Source: Paenibacillus sp. NEAU-GSW1
Lineage (GTDB): Bacteria; Bacillota; Bacilli; Paenibacillales; Paenibacillaceae
Length of the DNA stretch: 64,000 nucleotides
Direction of reading: 5' to 3'
Assembly (NCBI RefSeq): GCF_009737085.1
Contig: NZ_WOVL01000016.1
Span: 56,149 to 120,148 of the forward strand
Both the position numbers and the translations under genes were made by a program. The notes beneath the pieces are model-generated. The model did no database searches, was not told where the DNA came from, and was given only the letters and a program-made list of their open reading frames with translations. Shown here one piece after another: positions 8,607-17,940 of the stretch (within the stretch, counting starts at the first letter, position 1; each line of letters opens with the position of its first letter).

Positions 8607-10005
8607 GGAACATTGCAACGATAGTTGTTACGATCAGGCCGATAATGACTGGCTTCAAGTTGCGGCGCGCAAGCTCAAACGGGCTGACGCCGCAAATCGC
8701 TGCCGCAGGTATAAGCGCCCACGGCACAAGGGTGCCGCCGCCAACCCAAATCGCGGCAACTTGACCGAGCGCGGTCAGCGTAGCGATGCCGGAGCCGATT
8801 GCACCGGCGAACAATTTGGCGATGGAACCGGCGAGCGAAATGCCGGAGAAGCCGGAGCCGTCAAGACCGGTAACTGCGCCGACCGTCGTCAGCGTTACAG
8901 ATCCGACAGCGCCGTTAACGGGAACGCTGTTCGCGAGCGCGACGCCAAGGTCGTTGACGATGCCGTGCGAGCCGGCGGGCAGCGTTTCGCCGAACATGGC
9001 GATGAAGCCGGAATCGCCGAGATAGAAAAAGGCGGCGATTGGAATGACCGGGCCAAATACTTTGAAGCCAAACAGAAACCCTTCGATCAAATAGCTGGTC
9101 GTTTTTTCAAGCCCTTTCGCTTTATGCGCCAGCATTGTAATGAGCAGAAGAATAAATATTGCAGTGCCGCCGATTAATGCGGTTGCGTCTCCGCCTTGCA
9201 GATCGAGCGCGAACATCGCAATGACGTCGAGTGTGAACAGAATCGGAATGAGAATGGCAAGCACGATTTTGGATCGTCGCGAAAGCGCATAACGATCTGT
9301 CGCTTCGTTGCCGTCAGCTGCCGCTGTGTCGGCGGCAGATACGAGGCCGTTTCGCCATTTTCCTTTTTTCATATCGCTGCGCATCATCCGGAAGGCGAAA
9401 ACTGTTGTCACAACGCCCATGACGATGACGAGAGGGATGCTTGCTTGCATCACATCAGTGACGGGAATGCCTGCGGCATCGGCTGTCAATTTAGGCGCGC
9501 CTTGAATAATATAGTCACCGGATAATGCGATGCCGTGGCCGAATAAATTCATCGCCATAGCTGCGCCAAGCGCAGGCAGTCCGACGCGAATCGCTACCGG
9601 CAGCAGGACAGCTCCAATGAGAGCGACAGCTGGAGAAGGCCAGAAAAACCAGGACGTAACGAGCATAATAAGTCCGATTCCCCAGAAGGCGAGCGCAGGG
9701 GAGCGAAGCAGGAACGTGAATGGTGAAATCATGACTTCGTTTATGCCTGTTCGAATGAGTACACGGCTCATTGCGACGATTATGGATATAATGAGAATCG
9801 TGCCGAGCAATTCTTTAATGGCATAAATAAAACTGTTGAAAATGCCGCTGATCGAGCCGGTCAACGTTTCCGTTGCGAGCAGGCCGATGCCAAAAATGCC
9901 GACAATGCAAATAAGCGACGTATCGCGCCGCATGAGCATGAATCCAATAATGGCGATAATGAAGGTTAAATACACCCAGTGAATCGCCGACAATTGAATT
10001 TCCAT
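8599..10005 (-). CDS. Permease of the ion-transporter type, substrate unknown
   Basis: 468-residue polytopic membrane protein with about 12 hydrophobic segments in two halves separated by a charged loop (MRRSDMKKGKWRNGLVSAAD...). Layout and motifs such as NLFGHGIALSGDYIIQGAPK suggest an organic-acid/ion transporter (IT superfamily, gluconate or C4-dicarboxylate-like), but I cannot name the substrate. AAGGGGTGA precedes the ATG. The gene stands alone on the minus strand. Confidence 0.65.
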   Translation of the reverse strand: MEIQLSAIHWVYLTFIIAIIGFMLMRRDTSLICIVGIFGIGLLATETLTGSISGIFNSFIYAIKELLGTILIISIIVAMSRVLIRTGINEVMISPFTFLLRSPALAFWGIGLIMLVTSWFFWPSPAVALIGAVLLPVAIRVGLPALGAAMAMNLFGHGIALSGDYIIQGAPKLTADAAGIPVTDVMQASIPLVIVMGVVTTVFAFRMMRSDMKKGKWRNGLVSAADTAAADGNEATDRYALSRRSKIVLAILIPILFTLDVIAMFALDLQGGDATALIGGTAIFILLLITMLAHKAKGLEKTTSYLIEGFLFGFKVFGPVIPIAAFFYLGDSGFIAMFGETLPAGSHGIVNDLGVALANSVPVNGAVGSVTLTTVGAVTGLDGSGFSGISLAGSIAKLFAGAIGSGIATLTALGQVAAIWVGGGTLVPWALIPAAAICGVSPFELARRNLKPVIIGLIVTTIVAMFLI

Positions 10006-10124
10006 ATGGGATCACCCCTTATATGATACAAGAGACAGGTTTGACCCGCTCTCGTACTGTACATTATGCGGAAGCCATAATAGGCGTTCATACCGAACGA
10101 AACTATTTTGTTGCAGCAGCGGCA

Positions 10125-10152
10125 TTGACGAATCCGGCATTAACGATACAAT
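10125..10152 (+). promoter_or_regulatory. Sigma-A-like promoter
   Basis: TTGACG (10125-10130), 16-base spacer, TACAAT (10147-10152), upstream of the small gene at 10215. Confidence 0.55.
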
Positions 10153-10214
10153 AAATGTGTTAAAGTTAAATTTTTGAGGCAAATTAAGATTGTGATTGGA
10201 GTTCGGAGGTCATC

Positions 10215-10484
10215 ATGGAACAGGTAAAAGTGTTAAATGCAAAAATGACGTATACGAAGGAAAGCGGTTATGTCGGACAAGTTCAATTTGAAGTGACCGG
10301 ATTTCCGAATCAGTATGAAATAACGCTGCATAGCCGCAAAGCGACAGAGTGGGGTTACGGGTTATTTTTTCTGAACGAGTCAGGAGACGAGGAGCAGCTG
10401 CTTCAGGTGGAAGATATGCTGGAAGAGGATGACGAGCTTTTCGATTATTTAGTCAATGCGGCACAGGAGAAACTTGAAAAATAA
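10215..10484 (+). CDS. Small conserved hypothetical protein
   Basis: 89-residue acidic soluble protein with no recognised domain; the C-terminal third (DMLEEDDELFDYLVNAAQEKLEK) should be helical. Good ribosome binding site (CGGAGGTC) and own promoter; followed at once by a terminator shared with the opposing dedA gene. Confidence 0.65.
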   Translation: MEQVKVLNAKMTYTKESGYVGQVQFEVTGFPNQYEITLHSRKATEWGYGLFFLNESGDEEQLLQVEDMLEEDDELFDYLVNAAQEKLEK

Positions 10485-10500
10485 ATTTGCTCAGCGCAGC

Positions 10501-10550
10501 AAAAAAACCATTCGTTTTCTGGCATTTGCCGGGAAAATGAATGGTTTTTA
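10501..10550. terminator. Bidirectional terminator
   Basis: Arms AAAACCATTCGTTTTC and GAAAATGAATGGTTTT with A and T runs on either side, between convergent genes. Confidence 0.85.
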
Positions 10551-10586
10551 TCTATTGCGCGATTATTATCGTTCTTGCTAACGATG

Positions 10587-11213
10587 TTACATATTCCGCT
10601 CGGCTTTCTCGTTCTTCCGTGAACGGCTGCGAATACCGAAGTGCCAAACCAGGAAAGCCGCCGCGACTGCAGCCAATATGAGAACAATGATGACGCCGTA
10701 TTCGTAAATCAGATTTCCGATTTCCTCGACATGATCGCCAAACAATGAGCCGATAATAAAATAAGTTAATGTCCAAATCAATGCGGACGGATAAGCGTAC
10801 ATCGCAAAACGCGCATAATTCATTCGGTTTGTGCCGGCAACAAACGGCATAACATGCCGCAAAAACGGAAGCAGCAATCCGATGCCAAGCGACCAGCCGC
10901 CATATCGTTCATTGAGCTGATGCGCTTTAGTGACAAATTTCTCGATGTTTTTTTTGCGCATAAACCAATCGAACAGCTTAGAGCCGGCAAATCGGCCGAT
11001 TGCATAGTTAAAGGTCATAGCAGAGCATATGCCTAGAAACGTCATCAAATAAGCCGGTATAGGATCAAGAATGCCTGATGCCGACAATGCGCCTCCTGTA
11101 AGAACGACGGCTTCATTCGGGATGGGAAGCCCGATTAAACCTAAACATAGTACAAGGAAAAGAGCGACATACCCGATTTGTTCGATAATGTCCAATAAAA
11201 ATTGATAGCCCAT
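10587..11213 (-). CDS. DedA family membrane protein
   Basis: 208 residues, SNARE-associated/VTT domain. Characteristic motifs are LIGLPIPNEAVVLTGG near the N terminus and RFAGSKLFDWFMRK then FLRHVMPFVAGTNRM in the middle. DedA proteins translocate lipid carriers such as undecaprenyl phosphate or phospholipids across the membrane; which lipid applies here is unknown. AGGGTGA lies 9 bases before the ATG. Confidence 0.9.
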   Translation of the reverse strand: MGYQFLLDIIEQIGYVALFLVLCLGLIGLPIPNEAVVLTGGALSASGILDPIPAYLMTFLGICSAMTFNYAIGRFAGSKLFDWFMRKKNIEKFVTKAHQLNERYGGWSLGIGLLLPFLRHVMPFVAGTNRMNYARFAMYAYPSALIWTLTYFIIGSLFGDHVEEIGNLIYEYGVIIVLILAAVAAAFLVWHFGIRSRSRKNEKAERNM

Positions 11214-11425
11214 TGGCTTTGTTCACCCTAACGATTATAGATTTCAAATTTGCAATCCTGTTTGCTCATCATAGGCTAACATAATTATAAAAATTACGAA
11301 AGCGGTGATAATCAGAACGAACGGAAAAAATTTCTTAACCGTTTCGTAACCAATTCGGCTGTTGCCTTGTCTAATATGATAGCATGGCTTCATTTTAGTT
11401 CAATAATAAAAGGCGGCGGGACGAA

Positions 11426-11674
11426 ATGTCTTCATTTCAAATACAGGTGGAACGGCTTCGCGCATACGAGCCGATTTGTTATACGATTTGTTTATCTTTG
11501 CTTGCGGATCAACGAGCGGCTGAGTTTACGGCGGAAAAGCTGCTGTTAAAGCTGTTTGGCGACGCGTCATTTTGGCAGCTTGACGAAAGCAAGCGGGAAC
11601 GTTATGTATTACGTTTAGCAAGCGCTATTTGTTTCGAACAGTTTGAAACGCAATACTATATGAAATCCTCATAA
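11426..11674 (+). CDS. Small hypothetical protein, sigma-factor-region-2-like
   Basis: 82 residues (MSSFQIQVERLRAYEPICYT...). The part LLADQRAAEFTAEKLLLKLFGD has the hydrophobic spacing of ECF sigma-factor region 2, but no promoter-reading region 4 follows. It may be a truncated sigma-like protein. GGCGGGACG precedes the start. Confidence 0.5.
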   Translation: MSSFQIQVERLRAYEPICYTICLSLLADQRAAEFTAEKLLLKLFGDASFWQLDESKRERYVLRLASAICFEQFETQYYMKSS

Positions 11675-11699
11675 CGGCTGGAAGGAAGTATGAAACCGG

Positions 11700-12677
11700 A
11701 TGGCGATTGCACACCACGATAATGACCCTTTCTTGATCAAAAGCTCGCCTGCAGAAGCAGGCTTAGATGCGGCCGCATTGGAAAGACTGGAACCGCTGCT
11801 TGCCGAATGGCGCATGACATCGGTGCTAATCGCAAGAGGCGGACAATTGGCGTACGAATGGCATGAGAAGGGCGAAGACAGCGTAGCGCCGCTGTTATCC
11901 TGCACTAAAAGCGTTTTGTCCTCTTTGATCGGCATAGCAATTGAAGAAGGGCGGATTGCCGGCGTCGATCAGCCGATTTCCGATTATTTCGGCGAAGCGG
12001 CTGATCCGCAAATCAAAATCAAGCATTTGCTGACGATGACGGCGGGCTGGGATTGGCCTGATTTCGATAAACGATATAAAGCGATGAAAGCTTCCGCTGA
12101 TCCAGTCGGTTTCGTGCTGGACTGCGATCTCGTACATGAACCGGGCAGCGCTTACGCTTATAATTCCGGCGGATCGCATCTGTTGTCTGTTATTTTGACG
12201 AAAGCGGTCGGATGCAGCGCTTTGGATTATGCGAGCAGCAGGCTGTTTCAGCCGATGGGCTTTCGCCAGGCGAAATGGACTTCGAGGCGAGGGATTAATG
12301 AAGGCGGTACCGGGCTCCAGCTTTACAGCCGGGATTTAGCCAAGTTTGGACAGCTGTTTTTGCAAAAAGGAAATTGGTTCGGCCGGTCCTTGCTATCAGC
12401 CGATTGGATCGAACAATCGACCAAGCCGCATCATCGCGCGTTGTTAAACTACGAACCGCCGATATACGGCGCATACGGATTTCATTGGTGGCATTCGCCC
12501 GCATCGCATAACGGCGCGTTCGATTGCTTTTTTGCGTTTGGCCACGGCGGTCAAATTCTTCTTGTCGCTCCAGAAGCGGAGCTTGTTGTTGTCGTACGGA
12601 AACGTATAACCGGCCGAAACGCGGCGATCTACTCCAGAAGACTTATTATGGATTATATTGTATCTTCAATAATTTAA
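11700..12677 (+). CDS. Serine hydrolase of the class C beta-lactamase fold
   Basis: 325 residues with the SxxK nucleophile motif SCTKS (about residue 69), a YxN motif (YAYNSGG) and a C-terminal HGG (FGHGGQI) in place of KTG. There is no signal peptide, so it is probably a cytoplasmic esterase or peptidase-like enzyme rather than a secreted antibiotic-degrading lactamase. Typical family length. Confidence 0.82.
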   Translation: MAIAHHDNDPFLIKSSPAEAGLDAAALERLEPLLAEWRMTSVLIARGGQLAYEWHEKGEDSVAPLLSCTKSVLSSLIGIAIEEGRIAGVDQPISDYFGEAADPQIKIKHLLTMTAGWDWPDFDKRYKAMKASADPVGFVLDCDLVHEPGSAYAYNSGGSHLLSVILTKAVGCSALDYASSRLFQPMGFRQAKWTSRRGINEGGTGLQLYSRDLAKFGQLFLQKGNWFGRSLLSADWIEQSTKPHHRALLNYEPPIYGAYGFHWWHSPASHNGAFDCFFAFGHGGQILLVAPEAELVVVVRKRITGRNAAIYSRRLIMDYIVSSII

Positions 12678-12758
12678 TTATAGGTGCAACTTTTTCCTTT
12701 ACGTTGCGTTCATAAGTTTGTCAGATCATGCCTTAATACATATCAAAAGGAGATTTCA

Positions 12759-14726
12759 ATGGTTAAAAAAGCAAGCCTTTTCGCTCTTGTCGCCCTGTTA
12801 CTCATGTCTTTAGCCATACCATTTCAAGCCCATGGAGCTGCGCCGCCTGCGACAGACCATTTGGTGCTCATTCAGAAAACCTCGCAAATGTATCACAACG
12901 GCAAATATTTTAAAGCATCACAGCCATTGACCGAGAAGAAGGGGGTAACTTACGTCGCAGCCCGTTCGATCAGCGAACGGTTATATTCAAAGCTTTACTA
13001 TGATTCGAAAGCGCAAGAATATGTCATTTCCTATTTGAAGCAAGAGATTCGTTACCGGACGAACAGCTCCAGCTATAAAGTAAACGGAGAAGTAACGGAA
13101 ATGAACGGCGCTCCGTTCATTCAGAGCGGGACGCTGATGATCCCGATTCGTTCCCTTCTTAAACCTTACGGCATTACAATGCAAGTGAAGGCTGCGGAGA
13201 AAAAAATCGATTGGATCTGGATCGTGAAGCCGCAAGCCGATTTCACCGTTTCCCCACAGACGATTTATGCAGGAGAGACGGAAGTGTCGTATGTTGATAA
13301 AGCGTATCATCCTGGCGGCAAGCTGATTGTGGACGAGCGTTGGGAAGGATATGCGACTTCGTTCAGCACGCCGGGACAGTATACGGTAAAACGCTGGGTG
13401 CAGGATGAAAACGGAACGTGGAGCGATCCTTACTCGGTGGTTATCGATGTGATGAAACCGAATGAACCGCCAGCAGCTAAGTTTGTAACGGACAAAGCTT
13501 CTTACAAAATGGGCGAGCCTATTTTGTATACCGATTTAAGCACGGATCCGGAGAACCAGATCAAGAAGGCGGAATGGACGAACAATGCCAAAGGCTTTTT
13601 CGTGCCGGGACCGCAGACTGTTACGCTTAAAGTAACGGATGCGCATGGCGCAACCAGCGAATATTCGCAAACCGTTACGATTGAGAATGAAACGCTGTAC
13701 GCGAAACAAGATTTTGATAAGCTGTTTACCGATGTAGGCGATAAATTCCAGATTGATGGCGGAAGCGTCCTTCAAATGTCAACCATCCCGTGGACATTCA
13801 CTGTGAACGGCCAACAGACGCTTATTCGCAGCAATAGCCCGGAGCATATAGAAGAAGAGGGCATTTATTACTCGGATACAGCCTCCGGCAATGTGCGCTT
13901 CCTGACGCACAATCAGAATAACCGCGTTAATCCGGTGAGAGTATACATTGTCGCAACGAACGAAAATGCGGAAGAGGCTACTGTGACGGAGCAGCATGTC
14001 GGCGTAGGCGGTCCCGCTCCTTACGTATCGCAAACCGGCAAAGCCGCGGTCGGCAATTTCTTGCTCTCGCATTCCGGCGTTGCGCTCAACAAGGTTACGG
14101 CGATTCCGGCTGGCGAAAGCCGCGTCATCCTCAGCAAGCTTAGCGATGTGAATTTGGCGCAAGCGAGAGTTGTGACAATGTATGCCGACGTTGTAACGTC
14201 CGCTCCAATCAAGTTTACCGTCGTTGTTGTCGACGCCGACAAAGACGTTCTTGCCGAATTGCCGAATCTTCAGCAATTGCCGCGAGACGGCAAGCATGTT
14301 CGCGGTACTTTCCACGACGCGAACCGCTCCGTTGGCATTATGGAACCGATCGGAGCGACGCCTTCGCGAATTATTATTACGGACAAAGTCGTCGATACGC
14401 GTTTGACGGGCTATGATGTGACAACCGGCGACCTCATGTCCAATGACGGCAATAACGGCGCCTATTACTCCGTAACGCTGTACAATGTTCATCCGCGCAC
14501 GTTAATCGGAATCAATCCGAGGGGCGGTCATTACGGCGGCGCTTTCCTTGTTAATAATCAACTCGTTTACACGACATCGTCGACGATATTGAAGGATGCA
14601 AATGACGTTGGGGTACTGTACCGGACGGGAGACCGTGCGGAAACAGTGACGATCGCCTTTACGCCGGCGTCGGGCAGCAACCTTCCGTTTAATATTTTGT
14701 TATACCCGCTGCCTGCCTTGAAATAG
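12759..14726 (+). CDS. Secreted stalk-domain protein with PKD-like repeats
   Basis: 655 residues. Signal peptide (SLFALVALLLMSLAIPFQAHGA), then a copper-amine-oxidase-N-like stalk domain (about 35-160; KGVTYVAARSISERL and SGTLMIPIRSLL), then PKD-like beta domains (about 165-340; STDPENQIKKAEW) and a long C-terminal beta-rich region of unknown fold. Stalk domains are common in Paenibacillus wall-associated proteins. ATG 12759 follows AAAAGGAGA; the frame is open further upstream but without a signal sequence. A terminator follows. Confidence 0.8.
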   Translation: MVKKASLFALVALLLMSLAIPFQAHGAAPPATDHLVLIQKTSQMYHNGKYFKASQPLTEKKGVTYVAARSISERLYSKLYYDSKAQEYVISYLKQEIRYRTNSSSYKVNGEVTEMNGAPFIQSGTLMIPIRSLLKPYGITMQVKAAEKKIDWIWIVKPQADFTVSPQTIYAGETEVSYVDKAYHPGGKLIVDERWEGYATSFSTPGQYTVKRWVQDENGTWSDPYSVVIDVMKPNEPPAAKFVTDKASYKMGEPILYTDLSTDPENQIKKAEWTNNAKGFFVPGPQTVTLKVTDAHGATSEYSQTVTIENETLYAKQDFDKLFTDVGDKFQIDGGSVLQMSTIPWTFTVNGQQTLIRSNSPEHIEEEGIYYSDTASGNVRFLTHNQNNRVNPVRVYIVATNENAEEATVTEQHVGVGGPAPYVSQTGKAAVGNFLLSHSGVALNKVTAIPAGESRVILSKLSDVNLAQARVVTMYADVVTSAPIKFTVVVVDADKDVLAELPNLQQLPRDGKHVRGTFHDANRSVGIMEPIGATPSRIIITDKVVDTRLTGYDVTTGDLMSNDGNNGAYYSVTLYNVHPRTLIGINPRGGHYGGAFLVNNQLVYTTSSTILKDANDVGVLYRTGDRAETVTIAFTPASGSNLPFNILLYPLPALK

Positions 14727-14741
14727 AAAGCCATTCATGTA

Positions 14742-14791
14742 AGAGAGCTGTCTGCTGATTCTAAAGATCAGCGGGACAGCTCTCTTTTTTG
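14742..14791 (+). terminator. Terminator
   Basis: Arms AGAGAGCTGTC and GACAGCTCTCT enclosing a second stem (GCTGAT/ATCAGC), then TTTTTT. Confidence 0.92.
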
Positions 14792-14802
14792 TTTAATTGT
14801 GT

Positions 14803-14883
14803 TAATTAATGTGACATATAATTAATAAAATCAACTGAAATCTATTGAATTTAGTTCATCGCTGAACTATTATGTTATATAAT
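14803..14883 (+). promoter_or_regulatory. pucR upstream control region with two operator-like dyads
   Basis: ATGTGACAT inside an AT-rich context (14809-14817), a perfect dyad AGTTCA-TCGC-TGAACT (14853-14868), and a TATAAT -10 box (14878-14883). The ATGTGACAT motif recurs inverted at 19572-19580. Confidence 0.45.
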
Positions 14884-14957
14884 ATTACATATCCATTGAT
14901 TTATCGTTTGCTCGCTTCGATTTACATGTCATTCATACAAGAAGCGGAGGGTTCTCT

Positions 14958-16544
14958 ATGCATTTCACAGTCGAACAGGCGCTGGCGGTGTATCCGCTGT
15001 CGGAAGGGAAGCTTGTTGCCGGAACGTCCGGAAGAAGCCGGATTGTCAGATCCGTTAATGTAATGGATGCTCCCGATATTACGGATTGGATTAAAGAGGG
15101 CGAAATGCTGTTTACGACCGCCTATTTTATAAAAGATCAGCCGCAGGAAGCTGCGGAGCTGCTCTTTAAGCTGAATCAGCGCGGATCGTCTGCGCTTGGC
15201 ATAAAGCTCGGTCGTTTCTGGGATGCGATACCCGACAACTTGATCGCACGCGCTGACGAGCTGGGCTTTCCGCTAATAGAGCTGCCGTACGAGTTTACGT
15301 TTTCAGACCAAATGAACGGCTTGTTTCGAGAAGAAATGAAACGGAATACCGGAGTGCTTCAAGATGTGCTGGATAAACAGATTCGATTGATGCGCTTTGC
15401 GCTCAAATCCGAAAATATGAGCGAGTTGTTTGATGCGGTAACGGAAATTACAGGCTATCCCATTGCGGTAATCGGTTCGCGCGGACAAATGGTTCACAAC
15501 GAATCGGATGTCGATGATAGGGAGCTTCTCGCCAATTGGCCCTGGCCGCAGCCTCAGAAGTGGATGAAGAGCGCGAAATGGCAAGCATTCCGCGTGCCGT
15601 TGATGAAAAACGCGCGTTGCACCGGATTTGTATTGTTTTTTAACCCGCAGCTGTTCTTATCGTCTCCGGAAGAAAGTTTATATCTGCAAGCAGCGGAATT
15701 GATATCCTATCATATGAATATGAAATACGAGGATTATTTCGAACTGTCTGCGCAAAAGGATTTTGGCATACTTATTAAACGTCATTTGAAAAACGGTTTG
15801 CCGATCACTGCTGTGATCGAATATGCGGATCGATGGGAAGTCGACTTGCTGCAACAATCATATGTTTGCGTTTTGACGGCATGGCAGTTGGAGAATGGCC
15901 GATCGCCAAGAGCTGATAAAATCGACCGCTTGAAAACGGAGTTTTTAAGCCACACCCGTCTTCAAAGACTTAAAGGGCTGCATATGGTGATGGATGAAGG
16001 ACTTCTGTCTATCTTTCCGGAATTGGGCGGCGTTCCAGAGGGTGAAATCGAACAGGCGATTTCCGCATGTTTTCACTCTGTTTATAGCGATATCGACGCG
16101 ATGCCTATGGCAGCATTCAGCGGTCGCAAGAAAAAGCCTGAACAACTTCTGGAAGCTTTTGAGGAGTGCAAGCATTCGCATCGACTGGCTGCGGAGTGGG
16201 AGGCCGGACAGCTGATCGTCAAGTTTGAAACGATGGACCTTGCGCTGCTATTTGAGCATGTATCAAAGGAGCGGATGGAGGCGTTCTGCAACCGGTGGCT
16301 CGGCGGGCTCATTAATCGCGATCCGGATTATGCAGGAGAGATGCTTCGCACGCTGGAAGCTTATCTGGAGCACGACGGTCAACTGAACGAAACGGCGAAA
16401 AAACTGTTTATTCATCGGAACACCGCTACGTACCGCATAGAAAAGCTTAGCGAGATTTTGGATGTCGATTTTAAAAAGATGAATGATTTGCTGCGGCTCA
16501 AAATAGCGTTTATGTTCCGCAAGCTGTTAAACAAAAACGGTTAG
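14958..16544 (+). CDS. pucR: PucR-family transcriptional regulator of purine catabolism
   Basis: 528 residues. N-terminal PucR domain (1-130; GTSGRSRIVRSVNVMDAPDI, GEMLFTTAYF), central GGDEF-like/CdaR segment, and a C-terminal PucR HTH (about 455-525; AYLEHDGQLNETAKKLFIHR then TATYRIEKLSEIL). In B. subtilis PucR activates purine degradation genes and responds to allantoin-pathway metabolites. Position at the head of the cluster supports the same role. The start has AAGCGGAGG. Confidence 0.9.
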   Translation: MHFTVEQALAVYPLSEGKLVAGTSGRSRIVRSVNVMDAPDITDWIKEGEMLFTTAYFIKDQPQEAAELLFKLNQRGSSALGIKLGRFWDAIPDNLIARADELGFPLIELPYEFTFSDQMNGLFREEMKRNTGVLQDVLDKQIRLMRFALKSENMSELFDAVTEITGYPIAVIGSRGQMVHNESDVDDRELLANWPWPQPQKWMKSAKWQAFRVPLMKNARCTGFVLFFNPQLFLSSPEESLYLQAAELISYHMNMKYEDYFELSAQKDFGILIKRHLKNGLPITAVIEYADRWEVDLLQQSYVCVLTAWQLENGRSPRADKIDRLKTEFLSHTRLQRLKGLHMVMDEGLLSIFPELGGVPEGEIEQAISACFHSVYSDIDAMPMAAFSGRKKKPEQLLEAFEECKHSHRLAAEWEAGQLIVKFETMDLALLFEHVSKERMEAFCNRWLGGLINRDPDYAGEMLRTLEAYLEHDGQLNETAKKLFIHRNTATYRIEKLSEILDVDFKKMNDLLRLKIAFMFRKLLNKNG

Positions 16545-16558
16545 AAGGAGCGATTCTC

Positions 16559-17905
16559 ATGGGCGCGAACATTGCAGCGACAGCCACTATACTAATCCGC
16601 AATGCAGTCATTATGACGATGAATGCGGCGGATGACATCATTTTCGGAGACGTACTTATTGAGGGGGAGAGAATCGCGGCGATTGGAACGGATCTACCCG
16701 AGAAATCGGCCGATACCATTATTGATGCGGGCGGCAAAGTGCTGCTGCCCGGCTTTGTGCAAACTCACATTCATTTATGCCAGACGTTGTTTCGCGGACG
16801 CGCCGACGATCTTGAACTGATCGATTGGCTGCGTCAACGGATTTGGCCGCTTGAAGCGGCGCATAATGAGGATTCTGTCTACTATTCCGCCATGCTGGGA
16901 ATCGGAGAGCTGATCCGCAGCGGTACGACGACCATTCTCGATATGGAAACCGTCCGTCATACCGAATCTGCGTTTCAAGCGATTGCAGAAAGCGGAATCC
17001 GCGCGGTATCCGGCAAAGTGATGATGGATCATGGGACGGAGGTGCCGCTCCCGCTTCAAGAAAAAACAGCTCAATCTTTGGAAGAAAGCGTTCGTCTGCT
17101 GGAGAAATGGAACGGCGCGGAAGGCGGGAGAATCGAGTACGCCTTCTGCCCGCGCTTCGTCGTTTCTTGCACGGAGGAGCTGCTGATTGGGGTTCGCGAT
17201 TTGGCGGAGCAATACGGCGTACGAATCCATACGCACGCATCTGAGAATACAGGCGAAATTGCCATCGTCGAAGCGGAACGGGGCATGCGCAACGTCGTCT
17301 ATTTGGATCACATTGGATTGGCTCGGCCTAATTTGATTTTGGCGCACAGCATTTGGCTGAACGATGAGGAAAAGCGGATCATCAAGGAGCGAGGCGTCAA
17401 AGTGACGCATTGCCCCGGTTCGAATTTGAAACTCGCTTCGGGAGTCGCCGAGATCCCGGAACTGATACGCGAAGGCGTAACGGTAGGGATTGGTGCGGAT
17501 GGCGCGCCGTGCAACAACAATTTGGATATGTTTCAAGAGATGCGGTTAACCGCATATATGCAAAAAGTAAAGCATGGTCCGACAGTGATGAATGCCCGAA
17601 CCGTTCTGCGGCTGGCGACGATGGGAGGCGCCGCTGTGCTCGGGATGGAGGATCGAATCGGCAGTGTCGAGGCAGGCAAGCTTGCGGATTTGCAGCTGCT
17701 AGATTTGGAAGATTTTCACGTGTATCCTTCATTTGACGCGGATTGGTATTCTCGAGTCGTTTATGCGGCAACCCGGGGAGATGTCGATACGGTCATCATA
17801 AACGGGAAAATCGCAATGAAAGGAAAAATGATGCTTACGATCGACAAGCCGACTGTGCTACGCGAGGCCGACCGTTCATTAAAGATGCTGCTGGCCAGAC
17901 TTTAA
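16559..17905 (+). CDS. Amidohydrolase, deaminase of purine (deoxy)nucleosides or bases
   Basis: 448 residues, metal-dependent TIM-barrel amidohydrolase. Motifs: PGFVQTHIHLCQTLFRGRAD (metal HxH), HTHASE, LAHSIWL, and GIGADGAPCNNN (metal Asp). The family includes 5'-deoxyadenosine deaminase, SAH/MTA deaminase, 8-oxoguanine and guanine deaminases. The sequence looks closest to the 5'-deoxyadenosine/SAH type, whereas the purine-catabolic setting argues for guanine deaminase, which the pathway otherwise lacks here. It starts 14 bases after pucR. Confidence 0.8.
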   Translation: MGANIAATATILIRNAVIMTMNAADDIIFGDVLIEGERIAAIGTDLPEKSADTIIDAGGKVLLPGFVQTHIHLCQTLFRGRADDLELIDWLRQRIWPLEAAHNEDSVYYSAMLGIGELIRSGTTTILDMETVRHTESAFQAIAESGIRAVSGKVMMDHGTEVPLPLQEKTAQSLEESVRLLEKWNGAEGGRIEYAFCPRFVVSCTEELLIGVRDLAEQYGVRIHTHASENTGEIAIVEAERGMRNVVYLDHIGLARPNLILAHSIWLNDEEKRIIKERGVKVTHCPGSNLKLASGVAEIPELIREGVTVGIGADGAPCNNNLDMFQEMRLTAYMQKVKHGPTVMNARTVLRLATMGGAAVLGMEDRIGSVEAGKLADLQLLDLEDFHVYPSFDADWYSRVVYAATRGDVDTVIINGKIAMKGKMMLTIDKPTVLREADRSLKMLLARL

Positions 17906-17940
17906 TAGAGTCCGAAGAGTCGGGAAGGGGGCTTATGGAC

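Noticed and set aside
8569..9177. 202-codon plus-strand ORF
   Set aside because: Antisense to the permease gene; very Asn/Arg/Ala-rich with no domain.
11700..12677. Antibiotic-resistance beta-lactamase
   Set aside because: SxxK and YxN are present but there is no signal peptide and the third motif is HGG; a general esterase/peptidase-like hydrolase is more likely.
16775..17536. 253-codon minus-strand ORF
   Set aside because: Opposite the amidohydrolase with all its metal motifs; no ribosome binding site or domain.
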